NCBI RefSeq assembly: GCF_001949145.1
Contig: NW_019091445.1
Location: 62,001-126,000 of the forward strand
Source of the DNA: Acanthaster planci
Taxonomy: Eukaryota > Echinodermata > Asteroidea > Valvatida > Acanthasteridae
DNA: 64,000 bases
Reading direction: 5' to 3'
Below, piece by piece: positions 1 through 13,100 of the stretch (position 1 is its first letter; every line of letters starts with the position of its first letter). A program made the translations under genes and the position numbers. The notes below the pieces were generated by a model, which searched no databases, was not told the origin of the DNA, and worked only from the letters and a program-made list of their open reading frames with translations.

Positions 1-3000
1 GGGGTTTCTTGCTTTTATCACCAGCATTAGGATTTATTCACCATTTGAGTTAGACTTAGAATGTGGCAGTTCCAAGGGTTTCACATTGAACTATTTTGTG
101 CAAATTACACCTTAAATTAACTTTAATGAATAATACCTTTCTCAGCGAAGCTCCTCTAATCTGTGTGCCAAGTCAAGTGCTTTCAGAAAGCTGCCCATCC
201 TCTGGCCGCTCGAAGTTAGTAAATAGCAACGGATATTTGTTGTTTGATATTCGTTTCACGCTCTGTCTTTCACAAGTGTTTGTGGATTTGGAATTGAACT
301 TTGCATCGGCACAATATTGATACAAAAAGGCCAATTGGAATTTTTCGCTCGATTGAGACTGCACCCTTCTCACTTTAAACGTCCAGAAACGCAAACAAGG
401 GCGGAAGGCACGCCGCGGCAATATCTCGTGATCTTCTACCTAAATGATTAATTACCACAGAAAACGTGAGCGCAAGTGTCGCGGGTAAACTCGAAAAAAC
501 AAGGCTAAAAAAATTTGATGTCACCTCTTCTCAAGTTCCTCCAATTTCCTGTCCTCAAGAGAGGCTAAATTGGTCAGTAGAATTGTACATTGGTAATTTC
601 AGTAGGTTACCAATTTCATTGGAAGTGGATTTCGGGTTCACTACCGTGTATGCCAAAGTGCAAGATCACACACAGGATCGGTCAATAGGCATAATGTAAT
701 ACGAGGGGAAGAACGTGATGCAAAGGTTGTAGCAGTGGAAGTCGCTACGGCTGTATATAACAAACAAACAAGGTGAAACACAAGCAGTACTGGTGATATT
801 ATGCGTAAACGTATGTTCTCAACTATGCCATTTATCCCTGGATAGGCTGGTACAAAACTATCTCCCCGTTCAAAGATTAAACCGGGAAGGGAAAGAAATA
901 ACATTTTCATTCTCTGTGTCGGAACTGCTGGACACAGAGTAATGGAACGTCCAATGGTACTGGTGATAAACTACTGACAATATGACATGAAGAGATATAG
1001 ATTAGCATAAGTCAGTCGGTAAGAATCAGATGCCAGAACATCAGCATCAGCAGTAACAACCAAACAACAAGCGATCAACAACTGAAACAACCACCACAAC
1101 AACAGGGGACCTCAGCCTGCCTGCATTTGCATGGCATCGATCTCAGTTCTGTACTTAATTAAACTTTCTGTTCTTCCATTTCTGACTTAATTGACTTCAT
1201 TATGTATAGCCTTATATCGCAAAACAAGTTGGCATATTTAATTGTAACTTTATCACATCCGTACCGTTCCTCTGTGTGCTCCGCTATACAAAAGACCATC
1301 TTGGGATTGTCGCTCACGTTTTATTAAGGTTGTACAATTCACAAACACGACCAAAAGTGTTGCACACAGCAGGTATTCTCGTCAAAAGCAAACGCAAATG
1401 GATAATTCGGTATAGAATGAAATGTGGGTATACAGTTCACTGACTATAACCCCAAACATGTCCCTGTTAAAGCCTTGGCTACCATTTTACCTGATTGAAA
1501 CAATAGAAACCAGCTAGAAGCCAAAAGTCGCAAAGACAAGATTGCGTATCCGAATGACCGACTGTAAAATGCATACCGGTAACAGCGCTCCACATAAAAC
1601 CCCCGAAGCAATCTCGATGTCAAATAGCAATAACGGCAATAGCAAAAACACTCATTACACAAGGCAACTGACTTGGTTGATATTTCACAACAGAATAAAA
1701 GAACGTTTGAAGTTGGAAACAATGAAAACAGAAAGGAATTCCTCGAGCTATCCGATTTTGCGTTTATGCTTAGGTAACCTTAGACACTTTCTGCAAGTGC
1801 AAGCAAGTGATCTTTATTTATTTTCGTATATTTTATGATAAGACTGAGCAGAATTTCACGTTCTTGGGTAGGACAGGGTAAACAAAAGCCAGGGCTGCAA
1901 CCTTGGGAGCTGCCAATTGGATTTACTACAGCCCAAAAGCTTTGCACTCGTAACGGCGTTATCGATTCGAATAAGTACCTTTTTATTTCGCTGCATAAGA
2001 TGGGCTGCATTTCATCCTTTCAAGAAAAGAGTGTCTTGTTGCAAAAGATCAATAAGACGATAAATCAAAAACTCGAAATATGTCTCCAATTGCGACATAT
2101 TTATATCAAGGCAATTGAAACCAGATATGCCTAATAAAGATCGATTAAGTTGCATGGTGTATGAAGCTTCGACCACCCTGGCTAGCCTCCATGAAACGGA
2201 AGCCGGACGTTAGCGTCTGGAAACAGGCAAGAATTGATAGCTGCCACTGGAACATCAAGTCACTTTCCCAAAGAATATTGAAGACACTTCTACGCCTGTG
2301 TTGAAAACGCGATTCGCTGACGATGGAATAAATCGGATGCACTTTGCTTGCACTACATCAACGCGTAAGTGACTCCACTTAAGTCACCAAGTGGAAAAAT
2401 AATGGCATAAACTGATTATGGCTCTGATTCTGAGGAACAATTTAACGATTTTGCAACATTTTAAATCGTGTGTCGTTTATCATTTCAGTAGAGTGACATA
2501 ACCGTCGTTGAAATAATAAATGGTACTGCTAAAAGTCAGTTCTCAAGTAATTTAAATTTGGTATTTCTTCCCCAAGTTATGTTGATTCCACTTTATTGTT
2601 CATTCCAAAAAGATCAGCTGCGTGGTTGTCATTCTTCAGATAATTTAATCGCACCCCCCCAAAAAATGGGTTACTGAGCGACTTATCTGCTATCAAAATT
2701 TAATACAGAATGAAACGTGTGGGTGTGTGTGTTTTCGTTAGTTTGGTTGTAAATGTAACTCTAAAGCCGGGAATAAACTCATCTGACTGCAGCAAACAGA
2801 CGTTTTGACGTCTCTCCTTTACAACGGACACAATTTCTTAGAAAGGAAGGACGCACAAGTTGAGCTGATTTTGTGCCGATATCCCGGTTGGGTGGGCTGA
2901 GTAAACAACCCAAGACGCAGGCTATCGTGAGAGGCGTTCATCTAGAGTCAGGGATTGAATTTAACTATGTTGGGTCGGTCGACACGGAGGGTAAACATCA

Positions 3001-4060
3001 GTTGATTGGCAGGCCGAGATTCCATCAAGCGACCGTATTGAGAGATAAAAGCCATGTACTGTACGTGCAATAGACCAGTTCAGCCAACTTTGTAAAAACA
3101 GCAGATGGAGACACCACCAGAGTGCAAACACATCTTGGGGGTTGTATATCCATGGATCACTCAGCGAGTCCATTTGATCAAGCTTCACTTTGCCCACCGA
3201 AGAACGTCCATGTTAACAGCTCTGATCACTCTCCTAAGCCTAGACAGAGATGAGAGAAATAGCCCCGTTTACGGCTGTTAGCCAGACAGAAATTAAAAAT
3301 GACGACGAAGTTCTAAGCAGATAAGCTGCGTTTCCCGTTTGACTTAGAAAGAATTTAATTGCAAAATTAGGCTTGACATCACTAATGTGATGATATTACA
3401 TTTGCAAAACGCATAGCGAATCCAGAAACCTTGTTTTAGAAAACTAATGATGTTATTTGATGAATAACGCATGCTCTGCTAGAAATGAGACTGGCACTTT
3501 TGGCATAACTCGTTTAAGGGAATGCACACCTAACTTCATTTCACGCATTACGATTTCCACTGTAACTTGTAAATCGAAGTAAGAACACATCACTCTCTCC
3601 CTCTTCTGTCAGATCTTATCAGTTGCAAAAGAAACGCTGAAACGAATTCTGTAAAATTGGAAACAGCCGCCTTCGACAATTACCGACTGAATCGAGTGTG
3701 CAAACGAAACTTCAGAGTGCGAATATGCCGTCGCATCCCTAGTCTGCTGCCAGTACGTGTTATTTAACGAGCTTGGCTGACGTCAGCAGCCCCACAGTCC
3801 TTGGAGCTATGCACTCCCAGCTAACTTGTAAGAGTATACAGTATTTCCGCTGCAACGTGCGTAGCATAGTCCATAATTTACGAGGTGCTACATCAGCTAG
3901 CAAAGCCACGGCCAGAATGCATGGCGAGGTTGCAATGTACTGAAGTTGTGAGAAGAAACGCAGCAGGTTCATGTTTACCCCTGCTTTTGCTGACATGAGG
4001 AGGAGGTTTTACCAACGACGTCACAATCAGAGCAGGTCGTTGTTTTGCGATAGTCGAATT
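1..4060. other. Non-coding tract, no gene recognised
   Basis: Both strands were read. The ORFs here are short, look random in composition, and lack domain motifs or matched splice sites. A short GT-rich stretch lies near 2719-2735. Nothing else supports a gene; part of the right end may be upstream regulatory sequence of the GPCR gene that follows. Confidence 0.5.
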
Positions 4061-4062
4061 TG

Positions 4063-4098
4063 AATAAAAGGCGGCCGCTTGTTCGAGGGAGGATCAGT
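4063..4098 (+). promoter_or_regulatory. Candidate core promoter (TATA-like box plus initiator) of the muscarinic-like GPCR gene
   Basis: An AATAAAAG box (4063-4070; one mismatch to TATAAAAG) is followed by TCAGT (4094-4098). If the A at 4096 is +1, the TATA T lies at -31, the normal spacing. The ATG would be about 425 nt downstream, giving a long 5' UTR. This is motif spacing only; no transcript evidence is available. Confidence 0.35.
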
Positions 4099-4520
4099 AA
4101 TATCTGTGCTCTATAGGCTCTTGCGACTGTGGTCATCTATCGAGTATCGACTACTCTGATTTTGGAGCGATGCCTTATTTCACCTAGTGCTTACCCTACG
4201 GCGAAAGGATAACACGTCACGGGAATGACAGGTGAATTTAAGTATTTCTTAAACTGTAACAGTTCTCGTGAGTAGCGTAGTTGTCTATAAATTCTGAAAA
4301 AAATGAACGAAATCAGATCAGCGACACTTGCTCATTAAAACAGCTGCCTGATCATATCGCAGACGCACCTGAAGGAAATTTTGATAGACATTCACTCTTG
4401 CTTTTCGTCGAAAAAAGAATCAGACAATTAATTGACTTCTTAATTTATATTTATATTATATTTAATCGTAAAAACGTTTAACCTATTTGCGTCAAAGTGG
4501 AAGGTCCCCGTGCTTCGAAA

Positions 4521-5601
4521 ATGCCAGCTGCCATAGAAAATCTAACGTCTGCAACTATGATGACTTTCCTCAATAATACAACCGACTCAAGTCTACGGAA
4601 GCTTATCGAAGAGGAAGGTTGGTCTGTGCCCGTGCAGGTCAGTATCGGGGCCATTGTGACTGCCGTGACGCTTGTCACGGTCCTGGGTAACTCCTCCGTC
4701 ATCTACGCCTTTGCACGCTTCAGCCGACTTCGGACCTACAACAACTTCTACATAGTCAGCCTGGCCGTTGCTGACCTTATTGTTGGTCTGACAACTATGC
4801 CAATGTACGGCCTCTACTGGTTACTTGGCTACTGGCCTCTTGGGCACACTGTGTGCTCCTGCCATCTGGTAATCAGTCATTGCATCCTGAACACAACATT
4901 CCTCTCCGTCCTGGCCATTGCCATCGACCGGCTCATGTCTGTCACTTACCCGATCGTTCACATTGAGCACCGCACCAAGCGCTACGCGATGCTTGTAATT
5001 TCTCTGACCTACGTCATCCCTTTGGCAATATGGTTGCCTTTTCTCTTGTCCTGGGAGTTTGTGTACGACGGTCCGTTTTTCGTCAAGGATTACCGCTGCT
5101 ACCCCCTGTACCTCAGCAACATGTTCTACACTGCAGGGGCGATTCTGGTCCTGAACTGGATCCCCATCTTCGCGGTGACAGTCGTGTATTTCAAAGTGTA
5201 CCACCGCGTGCGTGGAAAGATCGCCCGCCGGCGGGAGCGGCTGCGGGCTATGCACGAGGCGGCTCGCCGACAGGAGGTCGACCGTGACGACACCTCACCC
5301 GAGTCAGACTTAAATGCTAGCATGGTGCCCCCTACAAAGCAAAACATCGACATGACCAGGACAAGCCAAGGGCGTGGACTGCTTATGCAGCTGCAGTGTG
5401 GGGCCTTGTGTGGCATCGCCATTGCCTCAGATTCGCACTCATCTAAAGAAACCAAATATGGGCTCCCCGAGCTTCGGCATAAGCCATCCTCTGATACCAG
5501 TGAGTACAACTTCTTGGCCAACCAAGCCAACCAAAGGGGCCTCGGCACCTTACGCTTGGTCAACCAACAGCAAAACAACCAGCGTTTCTGTATTAGCTCC
5601 A
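4521..5601 (+). CDS. GPCR exon 1: N-terminus, TM1-TM5 and most of the third intracellular loop
   Basis: Ends at a GTGAGT donor (5602-5607) after the first base of a codon (phase 1). It holds residues 1-360 plus one base. The loop after TM5 is rich in Arg (IARRRERLR), as is usual for G-protein coupling loops. A second GTGAGT donor lies upstream in the same phase. Confidence 0.85.
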
Positions 5602-7185
5602 GTGAGTAGATTTCCGTATTTTTTCCTTTGAAAAGAATTTCTCACAGTATTATTCTCAAGCATAAACACATTAATTTTCTGCTGAAGAAAGTCATAAATA
5701 TTCTTTTCCGGAAAAAGTGAAATCTTTTTGTCATTTACTTAAGCGTACAAATCAGATTTAGTAATCAAGTACAAAATCATTAGGAAGCGTGTTGGCGGAA
5801 AAAAAACAAACTCGATGAGAAAAAAAATTCTTTGTTCTTATACGTACCAGACAACGTGGTCAGTTTAACAAAAATAATATCAGCTTTTGATATGTTTCGG
5901 TGTTTGACATTTGATATGCTTTCGGACAGGCTTGAGGCATTCGACAGCATACACTCGGCATGAGGAGAGCAACCTCGCTCTCAGGACCCTGTCACTCATT
6001 TTCATCTCGATGATGATTTCTGGTCTCCCTTGGGCCATTACAGCCGTCGTCATTGTCACCTGCAGATACTGTATACCGCTCTTCCTGCAACAGGTAAATT
6101 TAAGACAGAAATCAATCAATTACCTGACCCTTTCAGCCTGGCTTCTGATCATTATTTCAATCAAAGCTAGTGCTCAAATCACCCGATGTTGTATTTGCGA
6201 GGGTCCACGTGTCTGAAAATTCCCCTTTGAAGGTGAAAACTATTTAATAAGGCAGCTACACACAAGGGGTACTTTTGCCTGGAGTAAGTGACAGTAATTT
6301 TAAAGTATTAAATGTCACTGGAAAAAATATATTACACACAAACTACAGAACTGTAACTTGGGTTCGTTCTCTTCGCCCTTGATCTACCTGACCGGAAGTA
6401 ATTGTCTGCTCCGTGAATTCTCCTCGTCAATGTGTCTTTGGCTAACCTGTAGTTGCTTCTGACCGTGAGTCTCAATACAGCATCTGACCTCCCAGTGGTA
6501 TGTCAAAAAATCAAGGTTTCTTTGGTATTAGCTCAGTGGGTCAGGTGTGGATCAAAGGGGGGATGGATGCAACCAGATTTTTAATGTTCTTCTATAAGGG
6601 GGCCTATGCCGTAGAGGTTGGAACTTGGACCTCTTAGAAAGCATAAAGCATGTGGGGGTCTTATTTTGCGTGTACGGTTGAGGGCAAAACATATATTACA
6701 TGGAACCACAGTCGACAGTTACGTGTAATACTGCCTTTTTACGAGCAAACATTTCCCAAACACCGCCCAAACTAAACGTCCTGGATCAGCCCATGTAAGT
6801 AGCTCTTATGCCCGGTGATGGCCCCAACGTTTAGGCTAAACAGCGCCCTCTTGAGTTCTACAAAAAATCTGTGATGGCGGAAGTCTTCTTCCATTCAGTT
6901 ACTGCAAACAATTGAAAGCAGCGCCGACTTTTGAGGAGTGGTTGATTCTCAGGGGTGGTCGGCGTTGATTCTCAGACTTGTACTTGGAAGCAACGAAGCC
7001 TCGACTGACTCAGTTCCTTTAATCTTATCTCACAGATGCTGGTTTTTCTGGTCCACACGAGCAGCGCCGTAAACCCATTCTGCTACGCGGCCGCCAATCC
7101 CTTGTACCGAGTGGCATTCTTAAATGTCCTCAACTTAGCGTGCTATACCGGGACGAGAAGACGACACCTTCTGATCGGACGATAG
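4521..7185 (+). CDS. Muscarinic-like (diverged aminergic class A) G-protein coupled receptor, three exons
   Basis: Exons 4521-5601, 5930-6093 and 7036-7185 join in phase (1 then 0) into 464 residues. I start at ATG 4521 (MPAAIENLT); the frame is open slightly further upstream without an ATG. Seven TM segments are visible: about 39-65, 74-97, 112-134, 154-177, 201-226, 382-404 and 416-436. Family marks include GN in TM1, LAVAD in TM2, Cys112 and Cys193 (extracellular disulfide), NPFCY in TM7, and a CRYCIP loop before TM7 like the CxxCIP of muscarinic receptors. N-glycosylation sequons occur in the N-terminus. Oddities by Ballesteros numbering: DRY is DRL (136-138), Asp3.32 is Ser119, Trp6.48 is Gly392, 6.51/6.52 are Trp395/Ala396, and Tyr7.43 is His422. 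A classical amine ligand is therefore unlikely. It should be a plasma-membrane receptor; ligand and G protein are unknown. Orphan muscarinic/histamine-like receptor is the safest call. Confidence 0.88.
5500..5607 (+). promoter_or_regulatory. Tandem in-phase alternative 5' splice sites
   Basis: GTGAGT occurs at 5500-5505 and again at 5602-5607. Both cut after the first base of a Ser codon, so either can join to the exon at 5930. They differ by 102 nt. The long form keeps residues 328-361, a Gln/Asn-rich stretch in the third intracellular loop; the short receptor would be 430 residues. Confidence 0.55.
5930..6093 (+). CDS. GPCR exon 2: TM6 and third extracellular loop
   Basis: An AG acceptor at 5928-5929 follows the intron, and a GTAAAT donor follows CAG at 6093. 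It starts by completing the phase-1 codon (A + GC, Ser) and encodes residues 362-415. TM6 reads ISGLPWA where muscarinic receptors have ITWAPYN: the kink proline is kept (Pro394) but the toggle Trp is Gly. CRYCIP matches the muscarinic ECL3 cysteine pair. Confidence 0.85.
7036..7185 (+). CDS. GPCR exon 3: TM7 and short C-tail
   Basis: The acceptor TCTCACAG ends at 7035 and the exon runs in phase 0 for 49 codons to TAG at 7183-7185. NPFCY (N428-Y432) is the NPxxY motif, followed by an amphipathic helix-8 region and a basic end (TRRRHLLIGR). A Cys in helix 8 could be palmitoylated. Confidence 0.87.
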   Translation: MLVFLVHTSSAVNPFCYAAANPLYRVAFLNVLNLACYTGTRRRHLLIGR

Positions 7186-7434
7186 AGCGCCAAAGGACAT
7201 CTGGAGTAGTAGGTTTTCAACCGTCGATCTCGGGATTTTGAGTCGTATACCACAGCAACCAGTAAACAGCACACCAGAATAGAACCAAAATTATATAAAG
7301 ACACTTTAGTGAATTTTAGGTTTTTTGGTTTTAAAACCGAATTTTCACGTTTTAATCACACAATATCCATTAGTTTGAGAAGAACTACATTTTCACGTTC
7401 TATTCCTTCTTCAAAAACCACCGGTTAATGCGTA

Positions 7435-7440
7435 AATAAA
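7435..7440 (+). terminator. Poly(A) signal AATAAA of the muscarinic-like GPCR gene
   Basis: AATAAA lies about 250 nt after the stop codon, the first such signal downstream on this strand. Confidence 0.5.
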
Positions 7441-10079
7441 TCAACGTGATTCCAAAGCTTATAATACCTCGTGCAAATCACATTATACAACTGTCAGACA
7501 GAACAAAGTATTAAGGAATTACTTCATCTTTGAAACACTTAATTTGTTGTTTCACAGTGACCATGAAATTATTAATTGGTGAAGGTAACGTGTTTGTTAC
7601 TGGATAACAATCTAGGGATATTGTAACTGCCGTCCGTATTTATTCGGTATACGTACTGCTCCATATAACCTGATTATTATGATGCGTTTTATAAGGTTGG
7701 ATTCACAACCGAACTATTCGTTGCGGGAAAACTTGGTTTCAGGGGACCAAGAAATTCGGATTTCTTTTTCATGTATCCTTTTGCATGCTTTCCTGAGGGG
7801 TTGAAAGAAAAGGCAAAAGAAAAGACCTTTCCTTATCCCATCATTCGTTATAAGCAATGGGATAAGGCAAATAAATGAAAAAAAAATCAGCGGCTTCCTT
7901 AGCGTGCCAGAAGTGTCAGCCACGATAAAAGGCAGCGAAGGCCCTGAATCCTTATTTCACCCGGTACAAAGAACAAAGGAGGTGATGGTACCTGGAATTT
8001 CAACCGGGATAGTGATTCCTCTCTGGAGATTTGCCATTCAGGGAGCCATAGATAATTTATTTGTTTTCCTTGACATAAAAAGATATATGTGCAACCCTAG
8101 GTTCCAGTTTTAAGTCTCAATCCAGCTACGCCACTGGTCGCTCCTTGACACTGTTGCACTTCATTCCATGGCACTGTGCCAATGTGATGCTTTGGCCGCG
8201 TGTGACATCCAGCTTGCTTCTGGGGTGACGTACGCTTTTAGCTAGCCACATAAAACCTGTGGACTAGAAATACTGGATTAAAGAAACTTCCACCCAACTT
8301 TTAAGTAACGAATATTTTTATTACTGTCTTGCATTCCGGACCAGACATTTTGTATTATATAGGCTAGAAGATAATAAAATCATCGATTGCATGAAGCAAA
8401 GGATAGGCAGGAAATACGCTCACTAGTTGTTGTTTAATACTCAACAAAGTTCACCAGTACACATATTTTAAGCAAAATCATGAATGCAACTGACATTTTG
8501 TAACGAAAATCAGATTTTGCAAGATCAAGTTGTATCTGCCTCAACAGAAAAAGACAAAAAGAAAAGAAAAAATAAGCAGGTAAAAACAAATTTTGATTCA
8601 GATTGAGATTTAAATGGCTCAAAGGAAGCAATTGACACGGATGTGGTAAGAAGCTATGTACATATGTGTATTGGTACGCTTACATCTTAGGGTTAATCTA
8701 CTGTAATGAGCTGGCCGGAGTCACTTTTACCAAAAGGTTTATCAAAAGAGGTTTGTTTGTTGAGCCTAGTTCTCGACATTAATTAAATTTTCTGATTTAA
8801 TTGCCCGATTTGACTAAAAATACAAAATAAATTACAGTATGCTCTCAAAATTGAGCAAAAGTGTTATTGAATGTTACTCGAGTGTTGGGTTGATTCTGAG
8901 ATGTCAATAAGATTATATTGGTGTATTCTGTGAGCGAATAAAATTGATAGACCGAGTGAGATCGAGGTTAACAGACTGTTTGGTAAGCACGATGTATAAG
9001 ATGCAAGACCCGGTTTAATAATGTTATATGCAGTGTTTCTACCAGTACTGCTAATGATTATTCTGCGCACACTTTTGTCCTAAACAATTTTGTTTGTTTT
9101 ATCCGCAAGGAATTGTGGTGTGGGAATGGAGGGCTCTGTGTTAGCGACAGCACGCTACAAAAGTGCTTTGTGGATGAAAAGATATCTGCTGGCGTTGAAA
9201 GGATAATGTCGGCAAGTGCAGTGCCGTTTTAATTCTGTACCACCTATTCAATCGTGTACTTTGTCCAAGCCTTTAGCTGACATACCGTGAGCATTCTGGA
9301 GGGAGAATTGGAGTGAACAATGAAGATTCCGCCAGATAGAACGAACATTAGATTTTGGCCTTGTTTTGTTCATATAATCTCCCCATCAATCTGGCTAGTT
9401 TGAAACTTTTTCAATGACATGGAAAGAAAACAGTCGCCGACAGCGGCCTCGGACCTCGGACGTGTAAAGTAAAGTGCCATGAAGAAGAGGGCATCGGTGT
9501 TTTTATTAACTAAACAGAGCAATTTCAAGAATGCTTGTCAGAAAACACAAGTCTGAAAAAAAATTCCCTTCAACTGTTTCTTTCTCTTGATTGTAACTAA
9601 AATTATCTCAGGTTTCCTGTCAATGACTTGATTTGACAACTCGTTCATCGCACGCCCAGCGCCCGAACAGGGCGCTGGAAAGGGCCTCGCTTTTTAGTGA
9701 AGGAGATACGTCGCACGGGTCACAGCTAACGATGCGCAGAGCATTGTGGCTAAATTTCTAACAGGTCGGCATCACATAAGCGGCTATCAATTCGATATTT
9801 TTGTCTTTCTCGTAGCTGAATATGTTTTCGCTACACTTTATTCAATAGTAATGAAGATAACCAATAATTGAAATATATCGCCACAAAGACACGTGATTAG
9901 TGATACTAAGTGAAAAGATAAATTACAACGCAGTAATTGTACCAAGGCCGTGATTTTATCATGTAGCCGACACTTTGCCTGTGCCAAAGCATTGCTATTG
10001 GCGAAGCCAAAAATTTAATAATGCTTTGCTTTCAGGAAGTGATAACCTCACGCTCACAAGTCGTGGACGGTGTAGGCAA

Positions 10080-10187
10080 TCATAGTGCAAAGCCATCAGC
10101 CCTTCCCAGCGCCTTAACAGAGTTGGCAAGTGCTGACCCGAGTCTCTGGAGGGCGTTGACGACGTTGTGCAGGGCTTTGTTTAGCAT
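10080..10187 (-). CDS. Candidate 35-residue amphipathic peptide ORF, doubtful
   Basis: ATG at 10187-10185 opens 35 codons and stops with TGA. The peptide begins MLNKALHNVVNALQRL and continues with a helical alternation of Leu/Ala/Val with Asn/Lys/Arg, so it would form an amphipathic helix. The segment is richer in GC than its surroundings. There is no signal peptide, no clear acceptor upstream and no family match that I know. It may be a small peptide, part of a missed exon, or chance. Confidence 0.15.
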   Translation of the reverse strand: MLNKALHNVVNALQRLGSALANSVKALGRADGFAL

Positions 10188-13100
10188 CTTTGGGCACACC
10201 AATAATTGCAAAACAAAAAAGGGTCAAAGAGAAATATGGCTGGTGGAATAAATACAGAAAAAGCACTTAATAATATGAAGTACAGACAACATTATCGGGA
10301 GGATTTGGTCGTCATTATGGTACTGGCAGTAAATTTACATCCTGCTCAAAACAAAATTTGGCAAGCTCTCTTTGGGATAGGCAAATGCTATTTTCGTTAG
10401 TCTGGATGTATTCTCTTACGATTCGAGAGTTACTTACAAAAAAAGAAGCGTCAATATCACATGTTTGAAACAGTGACGACAAATATAATTTTACCAAAAC
10501 TGGAAAAATGACATGGAAAAAAGCTCGACAAATACATTGAAGACATTTATTTAATTAAAATAGCCCCAGATTAACAAAACGACTTACGATGATTTGGGAT
10601 AATTCCTGAAACGCGTTTTGGTCACATAATGTGGCGATACCCTGACCTAGAGATTTTCCCATTTTACCTTCCACCTGGTTGATCACAACATAATATTTTG
10701 CCAGCCAGTGTTTGGCCGTATATGTAAAAGACAACAGGTATGCACAAAGCCTTTTAATAGCATCAATCAACATATAAAATAACTGCTAGTACTAAGCACC
10801 GAATACAAATACCTCCCTGTTTGACATTTACAGAATGCACATTTTTTAAGCAAAAACCCTATTTTAACCAAAGATGAGTTTTTTGGCATCTTTGGCCGCC
10901 CCCACGAAATGATTGTCCATGTTTGTAAACAATGGAAAGGTCTATAGTTGCAATATTTTGGACTGGGAAGCAGACTCCACGATATTCACGATAGCCTCAG
11001 CACTACAGAAATATGAACGGATAGACCGCCAGTCTATGATTGGGCGACAATGGCAAATAAACAATTGATGGCGTAGACTTGTGTTACGTCGGACTTACGT
11101 CGCCCTTCCCAGTCAGCCATCCCTTCATAATAACGCACAGTACACGGTCGTCTTACTCGGCCGGCCGCTCGCATAAGTCCTTAAAGGCGCCCTCATTTGA
11201 TAACTTTTCCGTGTGTCACCGGTCAGAAAGTTCGACCTGCCAGATAAGTCAATCAGACCCCCCCCCGATACGTAATTGTACATAGTTGCATATGAACAAA
11301 ATAATCTTGCATTATGTATATAGAAATTCCACCATTCAAAGTAGTCATACTTGTAGAATTGTTCATTATAAAAAAGAAAGAAAGATGGAGAAATGATTGG
11401 TTGCTTCCTGTTTTGGTAGATGAGCTGATTCGCTTTGTACAAACGATTGGCACATTCGTCGAGTCGGGATTTCTAAAGTCAGTAATAAATGGACACGACA
11501 AAGTAACAATGCGCAGCCTCTATATCCAAAGCGTAACTATTGATCTCCATTAAATTTTATGTAAACACAGACAACGTCCCAGAAGAACCTGATTTGAGTG
11601 AAGTCTATGGATGGCGGGGCGTCCAGAGCGCACTGCACGCAACGCACTTACGTTTCCTATATTTGCATGCAAGTGCTCTCAAAACATGATTACTTTTTTG
11701 CTCTTCCATACTGCCATCTTTTCATTTTAAAAATTGCGATTGCATTGTTTTTTTATTTACATTGGCCTGATTGAGGAAATAGACGGTTTTAATGGCTTAG
11801 TAGCTTTTTATGCCTGGAACTCTTCAACTGTGCGTGAATTTGCCAATAGGTTTGATTTAAATCAGACACCGGGCGGAGTACCTGGTGTTCCTGCAGTTTT
11901 GGAAGCGACCTGGCGGTCTATGCGTTTACATGTGCTCCACACAGAGAGGAAAAGAAAAGGAGAGCACCTTCCTTAATTTTACATGCCTGTTGTCACCTTG
12001 CGTGCACGAGAGGGCGCTTTCCGATGTGAAGAGCACCAAAAAAAAACAAAAAACAAAAAAAACCCAGGCACTTGGTTTGTCAATAACCCTTATCAGCACG
12101 TGGCTTAGATATTTACATACAATCCCCATGGGACTTGGCTGCAGGCAGGTTCTGGAAAAGAATTACTCCGGTCAGGGGAAGTCCCATGTTAAAGGTGACT
12201 AAACTAGGCTGTTCAGTATCTACAGAGGCACAAATTAAGAGGAGGTATTTGCATTTGGCCGGAAAAAAATTTAATTACGTAATTAGAAAAAATTGGATCC
12301 CCAGTGTATCAACTCCGCTCTACGTTGGGTTTTAAAAACTCGCGAATTTTGGTCGTAAATATTGACGAAAATATTCCCGACCAGAGAGCAAGTCGTAACT
12401 TTGGTCGCGAATATTGACGTCGATGACGATGATTGGCGATGTCCCTCAAGGGCCATCATAGAGAACCCTTATGCAGGGTGTCCAAAAAAAACCCAACTCC
12501 AAACCCTGGGGAAAGTGGTTGATATACCCAAGCCATGAGATATTATAATGTATAAAGATCTCCGAAAAGTAGAAGCAGTATTTTTTGTAATGATACCTTG
12601 ATGGTATCCCTCTGTCATGCATGACTGAACACCATTATTTTGAAAACGGGGCATCCGAACTCAGTCGTAACACTTTGGATAAACCAGTGAATGAGGTTGT
12701 CCTCATAGCAGAATTTGGCTTACGTCTCTACTGTGTAGCCTTTGGCGAAATGCAGAGATGACAAAAAATGTTGGGAACCCATTTCACTCTTGTGTTTGGT
12801 TTGCGTATTCTTTTCAGGAGACCACTTCTCATGTTAGCCCTTGCATCCTTAAAGCCAGAGTTTTGACACGTGTGCCTCCATCCGGATTAACAAGTGTCAA
12901 CATTTGAACTGCGCAAATACACTTCCTCTATCTCGATCGCAAGATGGGGGAGTCGGGGTAAATCAACTGAATTGCCAAATATGTTTGCTGTTTGCAGGCA
13001 GCATGTATAGACCGTGCAAACTTCCAAGAGTCAAATGGTATACTGCTCTGCAAACATTCTCAGATCACTTATTACCACGTTGTTCTGATTTGTTAGCGGC

